Shown: positions 54,889 through 64,000 of the stretch, one piece after another | Layout of the letters: every line of letters starts with the position of its first letter | Position numbering within the stretch: the first letter of the stretch is position 1 | Assembly: GCA_037133475.1 (NCBI GenBank) | Contig: JBAXOB010000021.1 | Location: 3,512-67,511, forward strand | Direction of reading: 5' to 3' | From: CAIVAT01 sp037133475 | Lineage (GTDB): Bacteria; Bacteroidota; Bacteroidia; Bacteroidales; FEN-979 | Length of the DNA: 64,000 nucleotides | Notes under the pieces: generated by a model | Databases searched by the model: none | Told to the model about the DNA's origin: nothing | What the model saw: the letters and a program-made list of their open reading frames with translations, nothing else | Program-made: the position numbers and the translations under genes

Positions 54889-56644
54889 CCTGAGGTCTCC
54901 TTGTAATCAGCTTGCTGCGCAACTGGCTTATGAAAAAATGGCGGTTAAACCTGTATCGTTTGCCATCCAGGACTGTAAACGTGCCGACGGCCGACAAAGT
55001 ATGCAGCCCCTTGTTCCAGGCGGTATCGGGGACCGGCTCTACCACGTTTACCTGCTCCTCGAGAAACTGGCCGGCTGTCAAAACGACGATCTTGTTGATG
55101 ACGGTGCGGCCACCGTAGGTTTCCGAACAATCCTGCGCGGGACGGTAGAGCATACCTTTGTGCATAAAGGGAGTACCGGCGGGACGGGCCGACCTTACAT
55201 CGATCTTCACAGGGTTGCATGCATGGGGCTGGTACGGGCCCTTTATATCCGTTGCATAGTAAAGGCAAAGATGTGAATTTGAGTGCTCTTTCATGGTAAA
55301 GGAGAGCCACCAGAGGCCTTCATGAAAGAAAAGTGTCGGGTCGACGGCCTGTACGTTGCCGAGGAGGACACTGTCAACGGGAAAGCTTCCTGTCGCCCTG
55401 TCACGGCGATACAGCGCGATGATCCCCGACTGGTACGATTCCGGCACGCAGTAAACTTCACCGTCATGTTCGACGACAAAGGGATAGGAAAGGTGAAAAC
55501 CGTTGTCGATCGCACAAGTGGGTGAGGAATGTATCGGTAGACCAGGCTGGAATAAGTTGGATTCACCCGCGTTGGGCGGGGCAGCTATTTCATTGCCACC
55601 TGATATGACAAACTCTGAGATGATGGCTTTACCCCCGGCATAGCTGAAGTTCTCCGCGAGGATATGAAGGTTGTCACGATTGGTGAAGCCCGAGGGGTCG
55701 GCCAGGTAGGTGCCTTTTGGAATGCCCCGGAACCAGCGGATGTCGCCACTTTTAAGGATCACATTGCCAAGGGCGATATCAGGCAAGGGATGATCAACAA
55801 TACCGATATTCCAGTCCTCCGACCGGAAGAGACCGGCATAATGAAAGGCAACCTTGTTCCGGAAAAGTTTTAACAGGAACAAAACCATATTCCCGTTCCC
55901 GGGAAGTTTATAAACCGGAGCGCTGGTTTCACTTTTCAGGAAGGGGGTCGCGGTTTTGGCGGCGATCATATCGGCTACCATTGCCGGCCAGGATGAGCTG
56001 ACGGAAAGAAGCTGCTCAAGATTACCCTTGTAAGAATGGCCAATGGTTTTCAGGTATCCCTTTTTCAGGATGATCCCCCCGTCGAGTTTACCGGTAAGCT
56101 GCTGCAGGATCGCGCCATTGACAGGATCGCCGTTGAAGATCTCCCAGAAACCGGCGGGTCCGCCGCGGTATTTGACTTCGTCGCCGTGATGAAAAGACCA
56201 GACGCCACAACGGGCAGCAGTTAAAATATCCCCGCGGATGATGTTGAATCCGAACCGAAGGATAAAATCAAGTTTATAGTTCCTGATGATATCAATATCC
56301 TGCTCTTCGAAATATTCGGAAAATCCCTGCAGCCTCACACGGCATTCCAGCCGTTGTATCCCCGGCATCTCACTGCTTAGGTCAGCCGGCTTGCGGGCGG
56401 CGGGTTTAAACAACCTGTTTTCGAGAAAGGTAAAGAGGAACACCCTCCAGTCCCGTTTCAGCAGGCTTTTAATCCTGGAGCCCCGGGGAGGCCTCCGCGG
56501 ATCGGTTATCAGCAATACGGGCCGGTGCCCTTTGGCCATCAGTTCGAGCAGCGCATCGGCCTGCCAGCGCTGGAAAACAGCCCCGCTGCACATGACCCCA
56601 AAACGCAGGGAGGATGACTTTACTATTTCTTGGCTCGGCTGCAT
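54881..56644 (-). CDS. Formyltransferase-like domain fused to a GH43-like five-blade domain
   Basis: A 587-residue fusion. The N-terminal part (about 10-260) resembles formyl/hydroxymethyl transferases: GFNIIRGDILTAARCGVWSF, then HHGDEVKYRGGPAGFWEIFN, then KLDGGIILKKG. The usual Asn-x-His has become Ser-x-His, so catalysis by the normal route is doubtful; the later Asp is kept. The C-terminal part (about 300-575) has the five-bladed propeller pattern of GH43/glucosamine inositolphosphorylceramide transferase N-domains (LADPSGFTNRDNLHILAENF, YPFVVEHDGEVYCVPES, DPTLFFHEGLWWLSFTMKE). Likely modifies or transfers a sugar in glycan assembly. Confidence 0.8.
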   Translation of the reverse strand: MQPSQEIVKSSSLRFGVMCSGAVFQRWQADALLELMAKGHRPVLLITDPRRPPRGSRIKSLLKRDWRVFLFTFLENRLFKPAARKPADLSSEMPGIQRLECRVRLQGFSEYFEEQDIDIIRNYKLDFILRFGFNIIRGDILTAARCGVWSFHHGDEVKYRGGPAGFWEIFNGDPVNGAILQQLTGKLDGGIILKKGYLKTIGHSYKGNLEQLLSVSSSWPAMVADMIAAKTATPFLKSETSAPVYKLPGNGNMVLFLLKLFRNKVAFHYAGLFRSEDWNIGIVDHPLPDIALGNVILKSGDIRWFRGIPKGTYLADPSGFTNRDNLHILAENFSYAGGKAIISEFVISGGNEIAAPPNAGESNLFQPGLPIHSSPTCAIDNGFHLSYPFVVEHDGEVYCVPESYQSGIIALYRRDRATGSFPVDSVLLGNVQAVDPTLFFHEGLWWLSFTMKEHSNSHLCLYYATDIKGPYQPHACNPVKIDVRSARPAGTPFMHKGMLYRPAQDCSETYGGRTVINKIVVLTAGQFLEEQVNVVEPVPDTAWNKGLHTLSAVGTFTVLDGKRYRFNRHFFISQLRSKLITRRPQDV

Positions 56645-56660
56645 GCGGGAGAGGGCTGTT

Positions 56661-57848
56661 TCAATTTTTTTTATTCAGGACCTTGCGGTAAACCTCCAGC
56701 AGCCGGGTGCCAACTGACTCAGGATCGTATTTACCCTCCACGGCCGACCGGATCAACCTGCGATCATACGCACGGCAACGGTCAACCATGATATTGAGCG
56801 CTGTTGTCATGGCCGGCTCATCGCCGGGAGGAACGAGCAATCCGTTATCTTCATTGATGATGGCAGCGGCAACACCCACGGAGGTGGCGACCACCGGGAC
56901 CCCGCAGGCAAGGCTTTCGATCACCACGGTGCCAAAGGTTTCATACCGGCTCGAAAGGACCGAGAAATCGGCCCCGCCCAGGATACCGGCCAGCTCCTCG
57001 CCGGATTTAACGCCGGTAAAAAAGACCACGGAATCGTAAAGCTCCAGGTGCCCTGCGTATTCCATCATCGCCATCCATTCGGGGCCCTCGCCCACCATCA
57101 TGCACCGGAAATCCTGGCGTAACAGGGAGAGCGCCTTTACCGAACGAAGAAATCCCGAAATATTTTTCGACTTATCCTCGAAGCAGGAGATATGAACGAT
57201 GGTTTTGACATGATCGTCCTGAATTGTGTACACCGGCTGAAAGATCGCCGTGTCAACCACGTTGGGAATTACATAAAACTCGGGATTGACAAGGTTGCAC
57301 CGCTTCATGGCATCCCTTAATTCGGCGGAGACGGCCACCATGGCGCCTGCCCGCTTCGCGACGAACGTGGTAAGCAGTTTCCGGAGCCATCCCTGGTAGG
57401 AATTGTTCGCAGGGAAATACCGCGACCAGTGTTCCGAGATGACCAGCGGGATATGCTGCCTGCGGCTTACCTTCCAGCCTATCAGCCCCATCCGCGTAAG
57501 CACGTGGGCATGGATCAGGTCGGGTTCAAACTGGCGTATGCTGTGGATCGCCTTTAAATTCGCCCTGTAGAACCTCCACAGGTTAATCGCCTTGCCAAAA
57601 AATCCAGGATTACCACCTTTCGTCTTATAATAGACCCTCAGCACCCGCACCTGGTTCTCCTCGCTGAACTCAGCCTCATACTGGTTCGGGCAGTCGGGAT
57701 CGGGATGAACATAGATCACCGCCACATCGCAAAATGGGGTTATGGCCTCCGCCTGCCGGCAGATAAAGAGTCCCGGCATCGGGTCGTAACGGTGGGGATA
57801 CCATTTTGGCAAAAAAAGCACCCTGATCTTTCTCTCCATTTCAGGCAT
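56661..57848 (-). CDS. Family 4 glycosyltransferase
   Basis: A 395-residue GT-B enzyme from ATG 57846-57848, where RKIRVLFLPKWYPHRYDPMPG gives the typical N-terminus. The acceptor half has DLIHAHVLTRMGLIGWKVS. The donor half has VKTIVHISCFEDKSKNISGF, ADFSVLSSRYETFGTVVIE (the E-x7-E type motif) and ALACGVPVV-like SLACGVPVVATSVG. It transfers a sugar to a glycan, substrate unknown, and shares the operon with the flippase and the formyltransferase-like fusion; 34 bases separate it from nadR. Confidence 0.92.
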   Translation of the reverse strand: MPEMERKIRVLFLPKWYPHRYDPMPGLFICRQAEAITPFCDVAVIYVHPDPDCPNQYEAEFSEENQVRVLRVYYKTKGGNPGFFGKAINLWRFYRANLKAIHSIRQFEPDLIHAHVLTRMGLIGWKVSRRQHIPLVISEHWSRYFPANNSYQGWLRKLLTTFVAKRAGAMVAVSAELRDAMKRCNLVNPEFYVIPNVVDTAIFQPVYTIQDDHVKTIVHISCFEDKSKNISGFLRSVKALSLLRQDFRCMMVGEGPEWMAMMEYAGHLELYDSVVFFTGVKSGEELAGILGGADFSVLSSRYETFGTVVIESLACGVPVVATSVGVAAAIINEDNGLLVPPGDEPAMTTALNIMVDRCRAYDRRLIRSAVEGKYDPESVGTRLLEVYRKVLNKKN

Positions 57849-57882
57849 GTTTGGGTTAAGGTTAATGGAACTTAACGTCCAT

Positions 57883-58407
57883 TTATTTTCCTGCAAAGTT
57901 AAACTGTTCAATAATCTCCACCGCATTTTTCAACCGGGCCTCCCCGGTCCCGCGAACCACGGCGAAGGGGAACTTTCGCGCGGAGAGTTCATGGTAATAG
58001 AGGTCAAAAAGGAACTGCCGCTGGCCGGGATGTTCGCGCAGGGGGTCGTATTGCCAGGGAAGATCGATGTCGCACAGCAGGTACAGGTCATACCGGTGGT
58101 TTTCAACGGCATCCAGTATCCAGGGATCACACCACTTGTACTTCACCTCGCTCCATATCTTGGTCACCAGTACTTCCGTATCGCAAAACAGGTAGGTGCT
58201 GGCCTTTTCCATTTGGATGGCCTCCAGGGCAAGCTGTCCGCGTGCAATCAGGGCAATATCATCCTTTCCATAGGGATGTCCGAGCCTGTCGAGGTATTCG
58301 CGGGCATACTCGGGGACCCACACCGTGTGGTAACGCGCGGCCAGCAGTTCGGCGAGCACTGATTTCCCCGTGGATTCGGGGCCGGTAACCGCAATCCTGG
58401 GGATCAT
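57883..58407 (-). CDS. nadR: NadR-like nicotinamide riboside kinase
   Basis: A 174-residue P-loop kinase: IAVTGPESTGKSVLAELLAA is the Walker A, VPEYAREYL the conserved substrate motif, and DTEVLVTKIWSEVKY and CDIDLPWQYDPLREHP complete the NadR C-terminal kinase pattern. It phosphorylates nicotinamide riboside taken up by PnuC, which is encoded directly upstream with an ATGA overlap. No HTH or adenylyltransferase domain is present, so it is kinase-only. The ATG at 58405-58407 is used because it overlaps the pnuC stop. Confidence 0.92.
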   Translation of the reverse strand: MIPRIAVTGPESTGKSVLAELLAARYHTVWVPEYAREYLDRLGHPYGKDDIALIARGQLALEAIQMEKASTYLFCDTEVLVTKIWSEVKYKWCDPWILDAVENHRYDLYLLCDIDLPWQYDPLREHPGQRQFLFDLYYHELSARKFPFAVVRGTGEARLKNAVEIIEQFNFAGK

Positions 58408-59000
58408 TGTATCAGTTTTGTTTTCCATTCACGGTATCCAAGAAGGGCAATCACGGTAAAAACGAGGTACTGGAAACTGCTGAAGTAGAGCCCCTCCCAT
58501 GCACAAATCCCGATCATTGCCGAATCGGCCGCGATCCAGAGGATCCAGTTTTCGATCTTCTTCCGCGACAGCAGCCACTGGGCCACCATGTAAACGGCTG
58601 TGGTCAGCGCATCCCAGGTGGGGATCGGGCTGGTGGTGTACCGTACCAGGACGATCCTGATAATGACAAAAAAGAGCAGGATGGCAAGGCTGTTCCAAGC
58701 CATTTCGGCCGGGGAACACCTCGAAATTTTTATGGTCTTGTCATGGCTGTCCCTGCGGGTCCAGGTGTACCAGCCATAGGCGCTCATCACGAAGAAGAAA
58801 CCATTGATCGCCGCGTTTGCGTAGAGTTTTGAGGCAAAGAAAATATAGACATAGATCAGCACATTGACAATACCGAGGGGGAATGCCAGCACGCTCTCCT
58901 TTTTCATGCACCAGACGCAGACCAGGCCGAATGCGACCGCGATCAGTTCGATACAGCTTGTCTGGAAGGGGCCGATTTGTAAGACAGATGTAAGATCCAT
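58404..59000 (-). CDS. pnuC: Nicotinamide riboside transporter
   Basis: A 198-residue membrane protein of the PnuC family with seven helices (CIELIAVAFGLVCVWCMKKES, FPLGIVNVLIYVYIFFASK and INGFFFVMSAYGWYTWTRR carry the core). It imports nicotinamide riboside for NAD salvage together with NadR. Start ATG 58998-59000; the longer frame gives an implausible leader. A TACCTTTG minus-7 element at 59006-59013 lies only five bases upstream, hinting at a near-leaderless mRNA. Confidence 0.95.
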   Translation of the reverse strand: MDLTSVLQIGPFQTSCIELIAVAFGLVCVWCMKKESVLAFPLGIVNVLIYVYIFFASKLYANAAINGFFFVMSAYGWYTWTRRDSHDKTIKISRCSPAEMAWNSLAILLFFVIIRIVLVRYTTSPIPTWDALTTAVYMVAQWLLSRKKIENWILWIAADSAMIGICAWEGLYFSSFQYLVFTVIALLGYREWKTKLIQ

Positions 59001-59005
59001 TGTTG

Positions 59006-59083
59006 CAAAGGTAATATTTAATGGACAAAGCCCCTGGTGGTTGCAACCTTTTTCCGGGCGTATTGTAAAAGACATTACATTTG
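59006..59083. promoter_or_regulatory. Divergent promoter elements of pnuC and the antiporter gene
   Basis: TACCTTTG on the minus strand at 59006-59013 and TACATTTG on the plus strand at 59076-59083 both match TAnnTTTG. The matching TTTG at 19 bases is not seen for either, so both calls are tentative. Confidence 0.4.
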
Positions 59084-59110
59084 CATCAGCATCAAGGAAT
59101 TCAGGCAAAT

Positions 59111-60364
59111 ATGTCCCATTTAGTACACTACCAGCTTCCTTTCATTGTTAACCTGCTGATCTTGTTGCTGTCCGCCAAACTGATGGGGGAACTGGCAGAA
59201 CGGTTCCGGATGCCATCGATGATCGGCGAGGTCATTGCCGGCGTCATCCTGGGCCCCTCCCTGCTGAACATCATTCCCGCCCCGGGAGAGATAAAAGTCA
59301 TTGCCGAGCTGGGGGTGTTCATGCTGATCGTGCTGGCAGGGATGGAGATCGAGGTGGAAGAGATCCGGAACGCTATCAGGGGCAGGAACCTGTGGATTGC
59401 CCTGCTCGGGTTCCTGGTGCCGATGGCCAGCGGTATCGCCATCGGGTTGATCTATCATTTCTCCAACACCTTTACCATTTTCCTGGGATTATGTATCGCC
59501 ATCACGGCCCTGCCGGTGAGTATCCGCATCCTGATGGACCTTGGCAGGCTCAACACCGATGTCGGGCAGCGCATCATATCGGCCGCCATCTTCAACGACA
59601 TCGTGGCGCTGCTGGTGCTGGGGGTCATCCTCGACTTTAACGATTCGACCAAGAATATCGAGGATCTGACCCTGTCGGTCCTGTTTACCATCCTGAAACT
59701 GTGCGTGTTCACGGCAATCCTGACAATTGCCTACAAATTTTTCAAACTTGCCAAGCGCAAGGTAAACGTGGTCAACCCTCGGGTCCATAAATTTTTCAGG
59801 TACCTCCGGGGGAAAGAGTCGCTGTTTGCCTTTGTGATCCTTTTCGTACTGATATTTTCGAGTATTGCCGAGCTGCTTGGGCTGCACTTTGTGGTCGGGG
59901 CCTTTTTCGGTGCGATCCTCATTCCCCGCAGCATGTTTGCCAACCGTGATTTTGAGCGGGTTCAGCGCAGCATCTCAGGCATCACCATGGGTTTCCTTGC
60001 CCCGATATTTTTTGCCACCATGGGGATTGCCTTTAATATCCAGTCGCTGAACAACTGGAGTTTGCTCCTGGTCGTCCTGGTTGCCTCGTTTTTCAGCAAG
60101 ATCTTCGGGGGTTACATTGGCGGGCGGCTCGCCGGGTTAAACCGCAGCAAATCGGTAACCCTGGGTTTGGGGCTGAATGCCAGGGGGATCATGGAACTGG
60201 TCATTGCCAATATTGCGCTGGCAAAGGGGTTCATTGATGTCCCCGTATTTTCCATCCTGGTGCTGATGGCCCTGCTGACCACGATCACCACCCCGTTTTT
60301 ACTGGAAAAGGGGTTCCGGCTGATCGACAAGAGCAGGGGGATCAACCACAATACTTATACATAA
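59111..60364 (+). CDS. CPA2-family cation:proton antiporter
   Basis: A 417-residue membrane transporter of the Na/H exchanger fold (KefB type) with about 12 helices. GEVIAGVILGPSLLNIIPAP, IAITALPVSIRILMDLGRLN and SAAIFNDIVALLVLGVIL, with the key Asp of FND, mark it. It has no C-terminal RCK/TrkA-N domain, so it is the short form. ATG at 59111 follows the TACATTTG element by 27 bases. Confidence 0.93.
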   Translation: MSHLVHYQLPFIVNLLILLLSAKLMGELAERFRMPSMIGEVIAGVILGPSLLNIIPAPGEIKVIAELGVFMLIVLAGMEIEVEEIRNAIRGRNLWIALLGFLVPMASGIAIGLIYHFSNTFTIFLGLCIAITALPVSIRILMDLGRLNTDVGQRIISAAIFNDIVALLVLGVILDFNDSTKNIEDLTLSVLFTILKLCVFTAILTIAYKFFKLAKRKVNVVNPRVHKFFRYLRGKESLFAFVILFVLIFSSIAELLGLHFVVGAFFGAILIPRSMFANRDFERVQRSISGITMGFLAPIFFATMGIAFNIQSLNNWSLLLVVLVASFFSKIFGGYIGGRLAGLNRSKSVTLGLGLNARGIMELVIANIALAKGFIDVPVFSILVLMALLTTITTPFLLEKGFRLIDKSRGINHNTYT

Positions 60365-60456
60365 TTTTTAACAATCTCTTGCCGGTCGGGATTTTCTTGC
60401 TAATTTTCCGCCTTCGATCCCGTTGATCGGCTATAGCATCCACTAACGTTTTTACC

Positions 60457-61872
60457 ATGTTTGGTCTCGACACCTCCTATACCCTACTGCTGCTGATATG
60501 TCTTCTTGCTGCTGCTGCGTTTGAGTTCATCAACGGGTTTCATGATACGGCAAATGCCGTGGCAACGGTCATCTACACCCATTCATTAAAGCCAACCACG
60601 GCGGTGATCTGGTCGGGATTATGGAATTTCATCGGTGTCAATGTGGGTGGTATTGCAGTAGCCATGGGGATTGTCAACCTTCTGCCGATGGAAGTATTAA
60701 TCGACCAGAATTTGCTTCACAACATCTCCATGATTGCCTCCCTGATCATTACGGCAATTATATGGAACCTGGCAACCTGGTATATTGGGATTCCCTGTAG
60801 CAGTTCCCATACGCTTCTCGGTTCCATCTTCGGGGTTGGACTGGCATTCATGCTGTTGCCCGGCAGCCATGCCGTGGCGTTAAACTGGCAGAAGGTCATA
60901 GATGTCGGGCTCTCCCTGCTTATTTCTCCGCTATTTGGCTTCGGGCTTGCCTTACTGCTGATGTTTATCCTGCGAAAGGCAGTAAAGAACAAAACCATAT
61001 TCAAAGAGCCACCTGCCAAGAAGGCGCCACCTGCCTGGATACGAGGCATCCTTATCCTGACCTGCACCAGTGTGAGTTATGCCCATGGATCGAACGACGG
61101 TCAAAAGGGAGTTGGACTTATAATGCTGATCCTTATCGGCTTTGCTCCATCGTTTTTCGCCATCGACAGGAGCAAAAAAACTGAAGACCTGTTATTGGAA
61201 ACAAAAAAAATTGAATGGACCATCAAAAAAATGGACACCAATTTTCTGAATACGGAAAACCGGAAAAACTATCATCTGGTTCTTAAGGATTTGTCGTATA
61301 TCAAGCAAGAGATCACAGGAGTGACCACCTTTAACAAACTTGACAAATCTGTTAATTTTCAAATAAGAAAAGCAATCCTGTCAGTGGCAAAAAAGTCAGA
61401 AAGCATTGTCAAGAACCTGGCAGAGTCGCCTAAATCCAAAATTAAACCCGTTGTCCTGGCCGTTCTGACATCAAACCTGAAAAACTTCAAGGCGAATACC
61501 GAATATTCTCCCCGCTGGGTTATTTTGTTGGTTTCACTCTCCCTGGGTTTTGGCACCATGATCGGGTGGAAAAGGATCGTGGTTACCATTGGTGAAAAAA
61601 TCGGCAAGACGCATCTCACTTATGCCCAGGGGGCGACTGCAGAAATCATTGCGGCCAGCACCATCGGGGTTTCGACGATGTTCGGCCTGCCGGTAAGTAC
61701 CACGCATGTACTGTCATCAGGTATAGCAGGGTCCATGGTGGCCGGTGGCGGCAGGCAAAACCTGAGAATGGGAACGGTAAAAAACATACTCATGGCCTGG
61801 CTGATCACCCTCCCGGTAACGATCCTCCTTTCGGGACTGCTCTTTTTCATCTTCCGCATGATCTTTAAATAA
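60457..61872 (+). CDS. PiT-family inorganic phosphate transporter
   Basis: A 471-residue membrane protein. The PiT signatures FINGFHDTANAVATVIYTHS (N-terminal) and GLPVSTTHVLSSGIAGSMVAG (C-terminal) are intact, as is SYAHGSNDGQKGVGL. A central soluble stretch of about 120 residues (TKKIEWTIKKMDTNFLNTEN) separates the two halves. Uses a proton or sodium gradient to import phosphate. The DedA gene follows after only six bases, so they are co-transcribed. Confidence 0.95.
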   Translation: MFGLDTSYTLLLLICLLAAAAFEFINGFHDTANAVATVIYTHSLKPTTAVIWSGLWNFIGVNVGGIAVAMGIVNLLPMEVLIDQNLLHNISMIASLIITAIIWNLATWYIGIPCSSSHTLLGSIFGVGLAFMLLPGSHAVALNWQKVIDVGLSLLISPLFGFGLALLLMFILRKAVKNKTIFKEPPAKKAPPAWIRGILILTCTSVSYAHGSNDGQKGVGLIMLILIGFAPSFFAIDRSKKTEDLLLETKKIEWTIKKMDTNFLNTENRKNYHLVLKDLSYIKQEITGVTTFNKLDKSVNFQIRKAILSVAKKSESIVKNLAESPKSKIKPVVLAVLTSNLKNFKANTEYSPRWVILLVSLSLGFGTMIGWKRIVVTIGEKIGKTHLTYAQGATAEIIAASTIGVSTMFGLPVSTTHVLSSGIAGSMVAGGGRQNLRMGTVKNILMAWLITLPVTILLSGLLFFIFRMIFK

Positions 61873-61878
61873 ACATTT

Positions 61879-62532
61879 ATGGTTGAATTGATTAAAAGTT
61901 TCATAGATATCATCCTGCATATTGATGTCCATCTTCAGCACTGGGTAACCGATTACCAAAACCTTACCTACCTCTTCCTTTTTGTCATCATCTTCATGGA
62001 GACCGGGCTGGTGGTAACACCCTTCCTCCCCGGCGATTCCCTCCTGTTCTCGGCAGGCATGGTGGCTGCACTTTCAGGGAACCCGCTGAATATCGCCATC
62101 CTGATCCCCCTGCTCATCTTCGCCGCCTTCGGCGGCGACAACACCAACTATTTCGTTGGCAGGCTGCTCGGGAAGACGGTATATGAAAAAAACTACCGCC
62201 TGATCCGGCGCGAATACCTCGACAAAACCCATGCCTTCTATGAAAAACACGGCGGCAAGACCCTGATCATCGCCCGGTTCATGCCGATCATCCGCACCTT
62301 TGCCCCCTTTGTGGCAGGGGTGGGAACGATGCGTTATTTCCGTTTTATCTCCTTCAGCGTTGTCGGGAATATCCTCTGGGTGGTCTCCTTCAGCCTGGCA
62401 GGCTATTTTTTCGGGAACATCCCCCTGGTGAAGAAGAATTTCACCCTGGTGGTGCTCTGCATTATCTTTGTTTCACTTCTGCCGATGATCATCGCCGTGG
62501 TGAAGAAGATGCTGGCGAAGAAAGAAGAATAA
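61879..62532 (+). CDS. DedA family membrane protein
   Basis: A 217-residue membrane protein with the DedA/SNARE-associated fold. ETGLVVTPFLPGDSLLFSAG is the family motif; AAFGGDNTNYFVGRLLGK and ARFMPIIRTFAPFVAGVGTM (with the basic residue pair and FxPxxR) follow. These proteins are thought to translocate lipids (for example undecaprenyl phosphate). It sits six bases after the phosphate transporter gene. Confidence 0.95.
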   Translation: MVELIKSFIDIILHIDVHLQHWVTDYQNLTYLFLFVIIFMETGLVVTPFLPGDSLLFSAGMVAALSGNPLNIAILIPLLIFAAFGGDNTNYFVGRLLGKTVYEKNYRLIRREYLDKTHAFYEKHGGKTLIIARFMPIIRTFAPFVAGVGTMRYFRFISFSVVGNILWVVSFSLAGYFFGNIPLVKKNFTLVVLCIIFVSLLPMIIAVVKKMLAKKEE

Positions 62533-62655
62533 ATTTTCCCATAGCGGCAATGATCCTGTTTTGATTAACGCTGCCGAACCAACAGGCGAAACATCAGGCT
62601 GACAGGCTTTAACACTGCCCGGAACCGAATGGACCCGGAATATCTGAAAAAAGTT

Positions 62656-62663
62656 TACCTTTG
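62656..62663 (+). promoter_or_regulatory. Minus-7 element before kup
   Basis: TACCTTTG fits TAnnTTTG and lies 34 bases before the kup ATG. No TTTG is found at the usual spacing. Confidence 0.35.
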
Positions 62664-62697
62664 CAAATCCGTTAAAAAAGGTTAATCCGTTTCCCCT

Positions 62698-64000
62698 ATG
62701 CCGACATCCAACCATAAATCCCACAGCCAGGCAATATCGGCAGCCGGTTTGCTGATAACCCTGGGGATCATCTACGGGGATATCGGAACCTCTCCCCTTT
62801 ATGTCATGAAGGCCATCGTAGGCGGGGCAAACTCCATCACAGCCCCCTTTATCATGGGCGGATTATCCTGCGTTTTCTGGACCCTGACACTTCAGACCAC
62901 CGTAAAATATATCATCATCACCCTTCGGGCCGACAACAACGGGGAGGGCGGTATATTCTCACTCTTTGCGCTGATCCGCAAGCGGGCGAAATGGGCCTTT
63001 TTCTTTGCCATCATCGGGGGTTCCACCCTGCTTGCCGACGGGGTCATTACCCCCTCGATCACCATTGTTTCTGCCGTGGAGGGATTGACCAATGTCAACC
63101 CGAGGATCCCGATCATTCCGATCGTTATTGTCATCATCACCGGGCTCTTTTTTGTGCAGAAATTCGGCACCAAGGCGGTGGGCGAATCCTTTGGTCCCAT
63201 TATGTTCATCTGGTTCGCCATGCTGGGGGTCCTCGGTTTTTCACAGATCATCAAAAGCCCGATGATCCTCAAGGCAATCGATCCGCATTATGCCTATAAT
63301 TTCCTGACAAAATACCCCCAGGGATTCATGCTGCTCGGTGCTGTCTTTCTCTGTACCACCGGCGCGGAGGCCCTCTATTCCGACCTGGGCCATTGCGGGC
63401 TGAAGAACATACGGATCACATGGGCCTATGTGAAGATCGCCCTGCTGCTCAACTACTTCGGGCAGGGATCGTGGATCCTGCTGAACTCCGACAGCGTTAC
63501 CGAATGGACCAACCCCTTCTTCGCCATCATGCCCCACTGGTTCCTCATTTTCGGGATCATCGTATCGACCGCCGCCGCCATTATTGCCAGCCAGGCGCTG
63601 ATCAGCGGTTCCTTCACCCTCATCAGCGAAGCGATCTCCCTGAATTTCTGGCCCAAGATAAAGATCAACTACCCGACCAACATCAAAGGGCAGATGTATA
63701 TCTCCAGCATCAACTGGATGCTCTACTTCTCCTGCCTCTTCGTGGTGCTGTGGTTCCAGCATTCATCGAACATGGAGGCAGCCTACGGCCTCTCCATCAC
63801 CATCACGATGCTGATGACTACGTGCTTGCTGAGCATTTATCTCTATTACAAGAAAATCCCCATCTACATAATCATAGTGTTTCTCCTGGTTTACCTCTCC
63901 ATCGAAGGATCCTTCCTGATCGCCAACCTGAACAAGTTCATGCACGGCGGTTGGTTTACCCTGATGCTCGGCGGCATCCTGCTGATGATCATGTACGTAT
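62698..64000 (+). CDS. kup: Kup potassium transporter, truncated by the window end
   Basis: The open frame starts at ATG 62698 and has no stop before the window ends, giving 434 residues of a protein that normally runs to about 630. KUP signatures are clear: AAGLLITLGIIYGDIGTSPL, then LRADNNGEGGIFSLFALIRK, then ADGVITPSITIVSAVEGL, and GAEALYSDLGHCGLKNIR. It imports potassium driven by protons. The C-terminal soluble domain lies beyond the window. Confidence 0.95.
   Translation, partial: MPTSNHKSHSQAISAAGLLITLGIIYGDIGTSPLYVMKAIVGGANSITAPFIMGGLSCVFWTLTLQTTVKYIIITLRADNNGEGGIFSLFALIRKRAKWAFFFAIIGGSTLLADGVITPSITIVSAVEGLTNVNPRIPIIPIVIVIITGLFFVQKFGTKAVGESFGPIMFIWFAMLGVLGFSQIIKSPMILKAIDPHYAYNFLTKYPQGFMLLGAVFLCTTGAEALYSDLGHCGLKNIRITWAYVKIALLLNYFGQGSWILLNSDSVTEWTNPFFAIMPHWFLIFGIIVSTAAAIIASQALISGSFTLISEAISLNFWPKIKINYPTNIKGQMYISSINWMLYFSCLFVVLWFQHSSNMEAAYGLSITITMLMTTCLLSIYLYYKKIPIYIIIVFLLVYLSIEGSFLIANLNKFMHGGWFTLMLGGILLMIMYV

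Overview
The window is chromosomal DNA of a member of the Bacteroidota, probably Bacteroidales-like with moderate GC. The evidence is Bacteroidota-type promoters (TTTG, 19 bases, TAnnTTTG), no consistent Shine-Dalgarno sequences, a type IX secretion C-terminal sorting domain, many lipoproteins, LytTR regulation, and a CzcA-type pump fused to its outer-membrane channel.

Layout. 1-7301: one end of an integrated phage or phage-like element, read on the minus strand. It carries an S49 capsid protease fused to a scaffold-like tail, small unknown genes, a large primase-helicase with a repeat cluster that looks like a replication origin, and an excisionase-like HTH gene. It ends in the 3' tail of a tRNA gene (attachment site) followed by that tRNA's terminator. 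7596-14120: ordinary chromosomal genes (beta-CASP hydrolase, pyruvate kinase, alpha-amylase lipoprotein, VOC and DUF1801 proteins). 14482-21000: an AT-rich minus-strand stretch of accessory genes. Between about 16,020 and 21,000 it is organised as integron-type gene cassettes with attC-like sites but no integrase in view (a CALIN). 21345-27272: an RND efflux operon (barrel protein, TolC-like channel, adaptor, pump). 27575-33980: nucleoside phosphorylase ppnP plus a heavy-metal RND system with a pump-channel fusion and a Cys/His-rich exported protein. 34334-42854: MscS channel, DUF421 protein, a stretch of decayed genes, a T9SS-exported propeller protein, and a LiaF-like/LytS/LytTR operon. 43055-50801: proline-tRNA editing, an Omp85-like barrel, dapF, GNAT, mltG, DUF2279, NAD(P)HX repair and a small RelA/SpoT-type hydrolase. 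50798-58407: topoisomerase subunit B, methylmalonyl-CoA decarboxylase-like protein, and a pnuC-nadR-glycosyltransferase-formyltransferase-like-flippase operon. 59000-64000: CPA2 antiporter, PiT phosphate transporter, DedA protein and a Kup potassium transporter cut by the window end.

The regions most worth a second look are the integrase-less cassette array, the element end with its AGCTAC repeat origin candidate, and the RND-TolC fusion that keeps an internal signal peptide. All functional names come from reading the translations; no database search was run.
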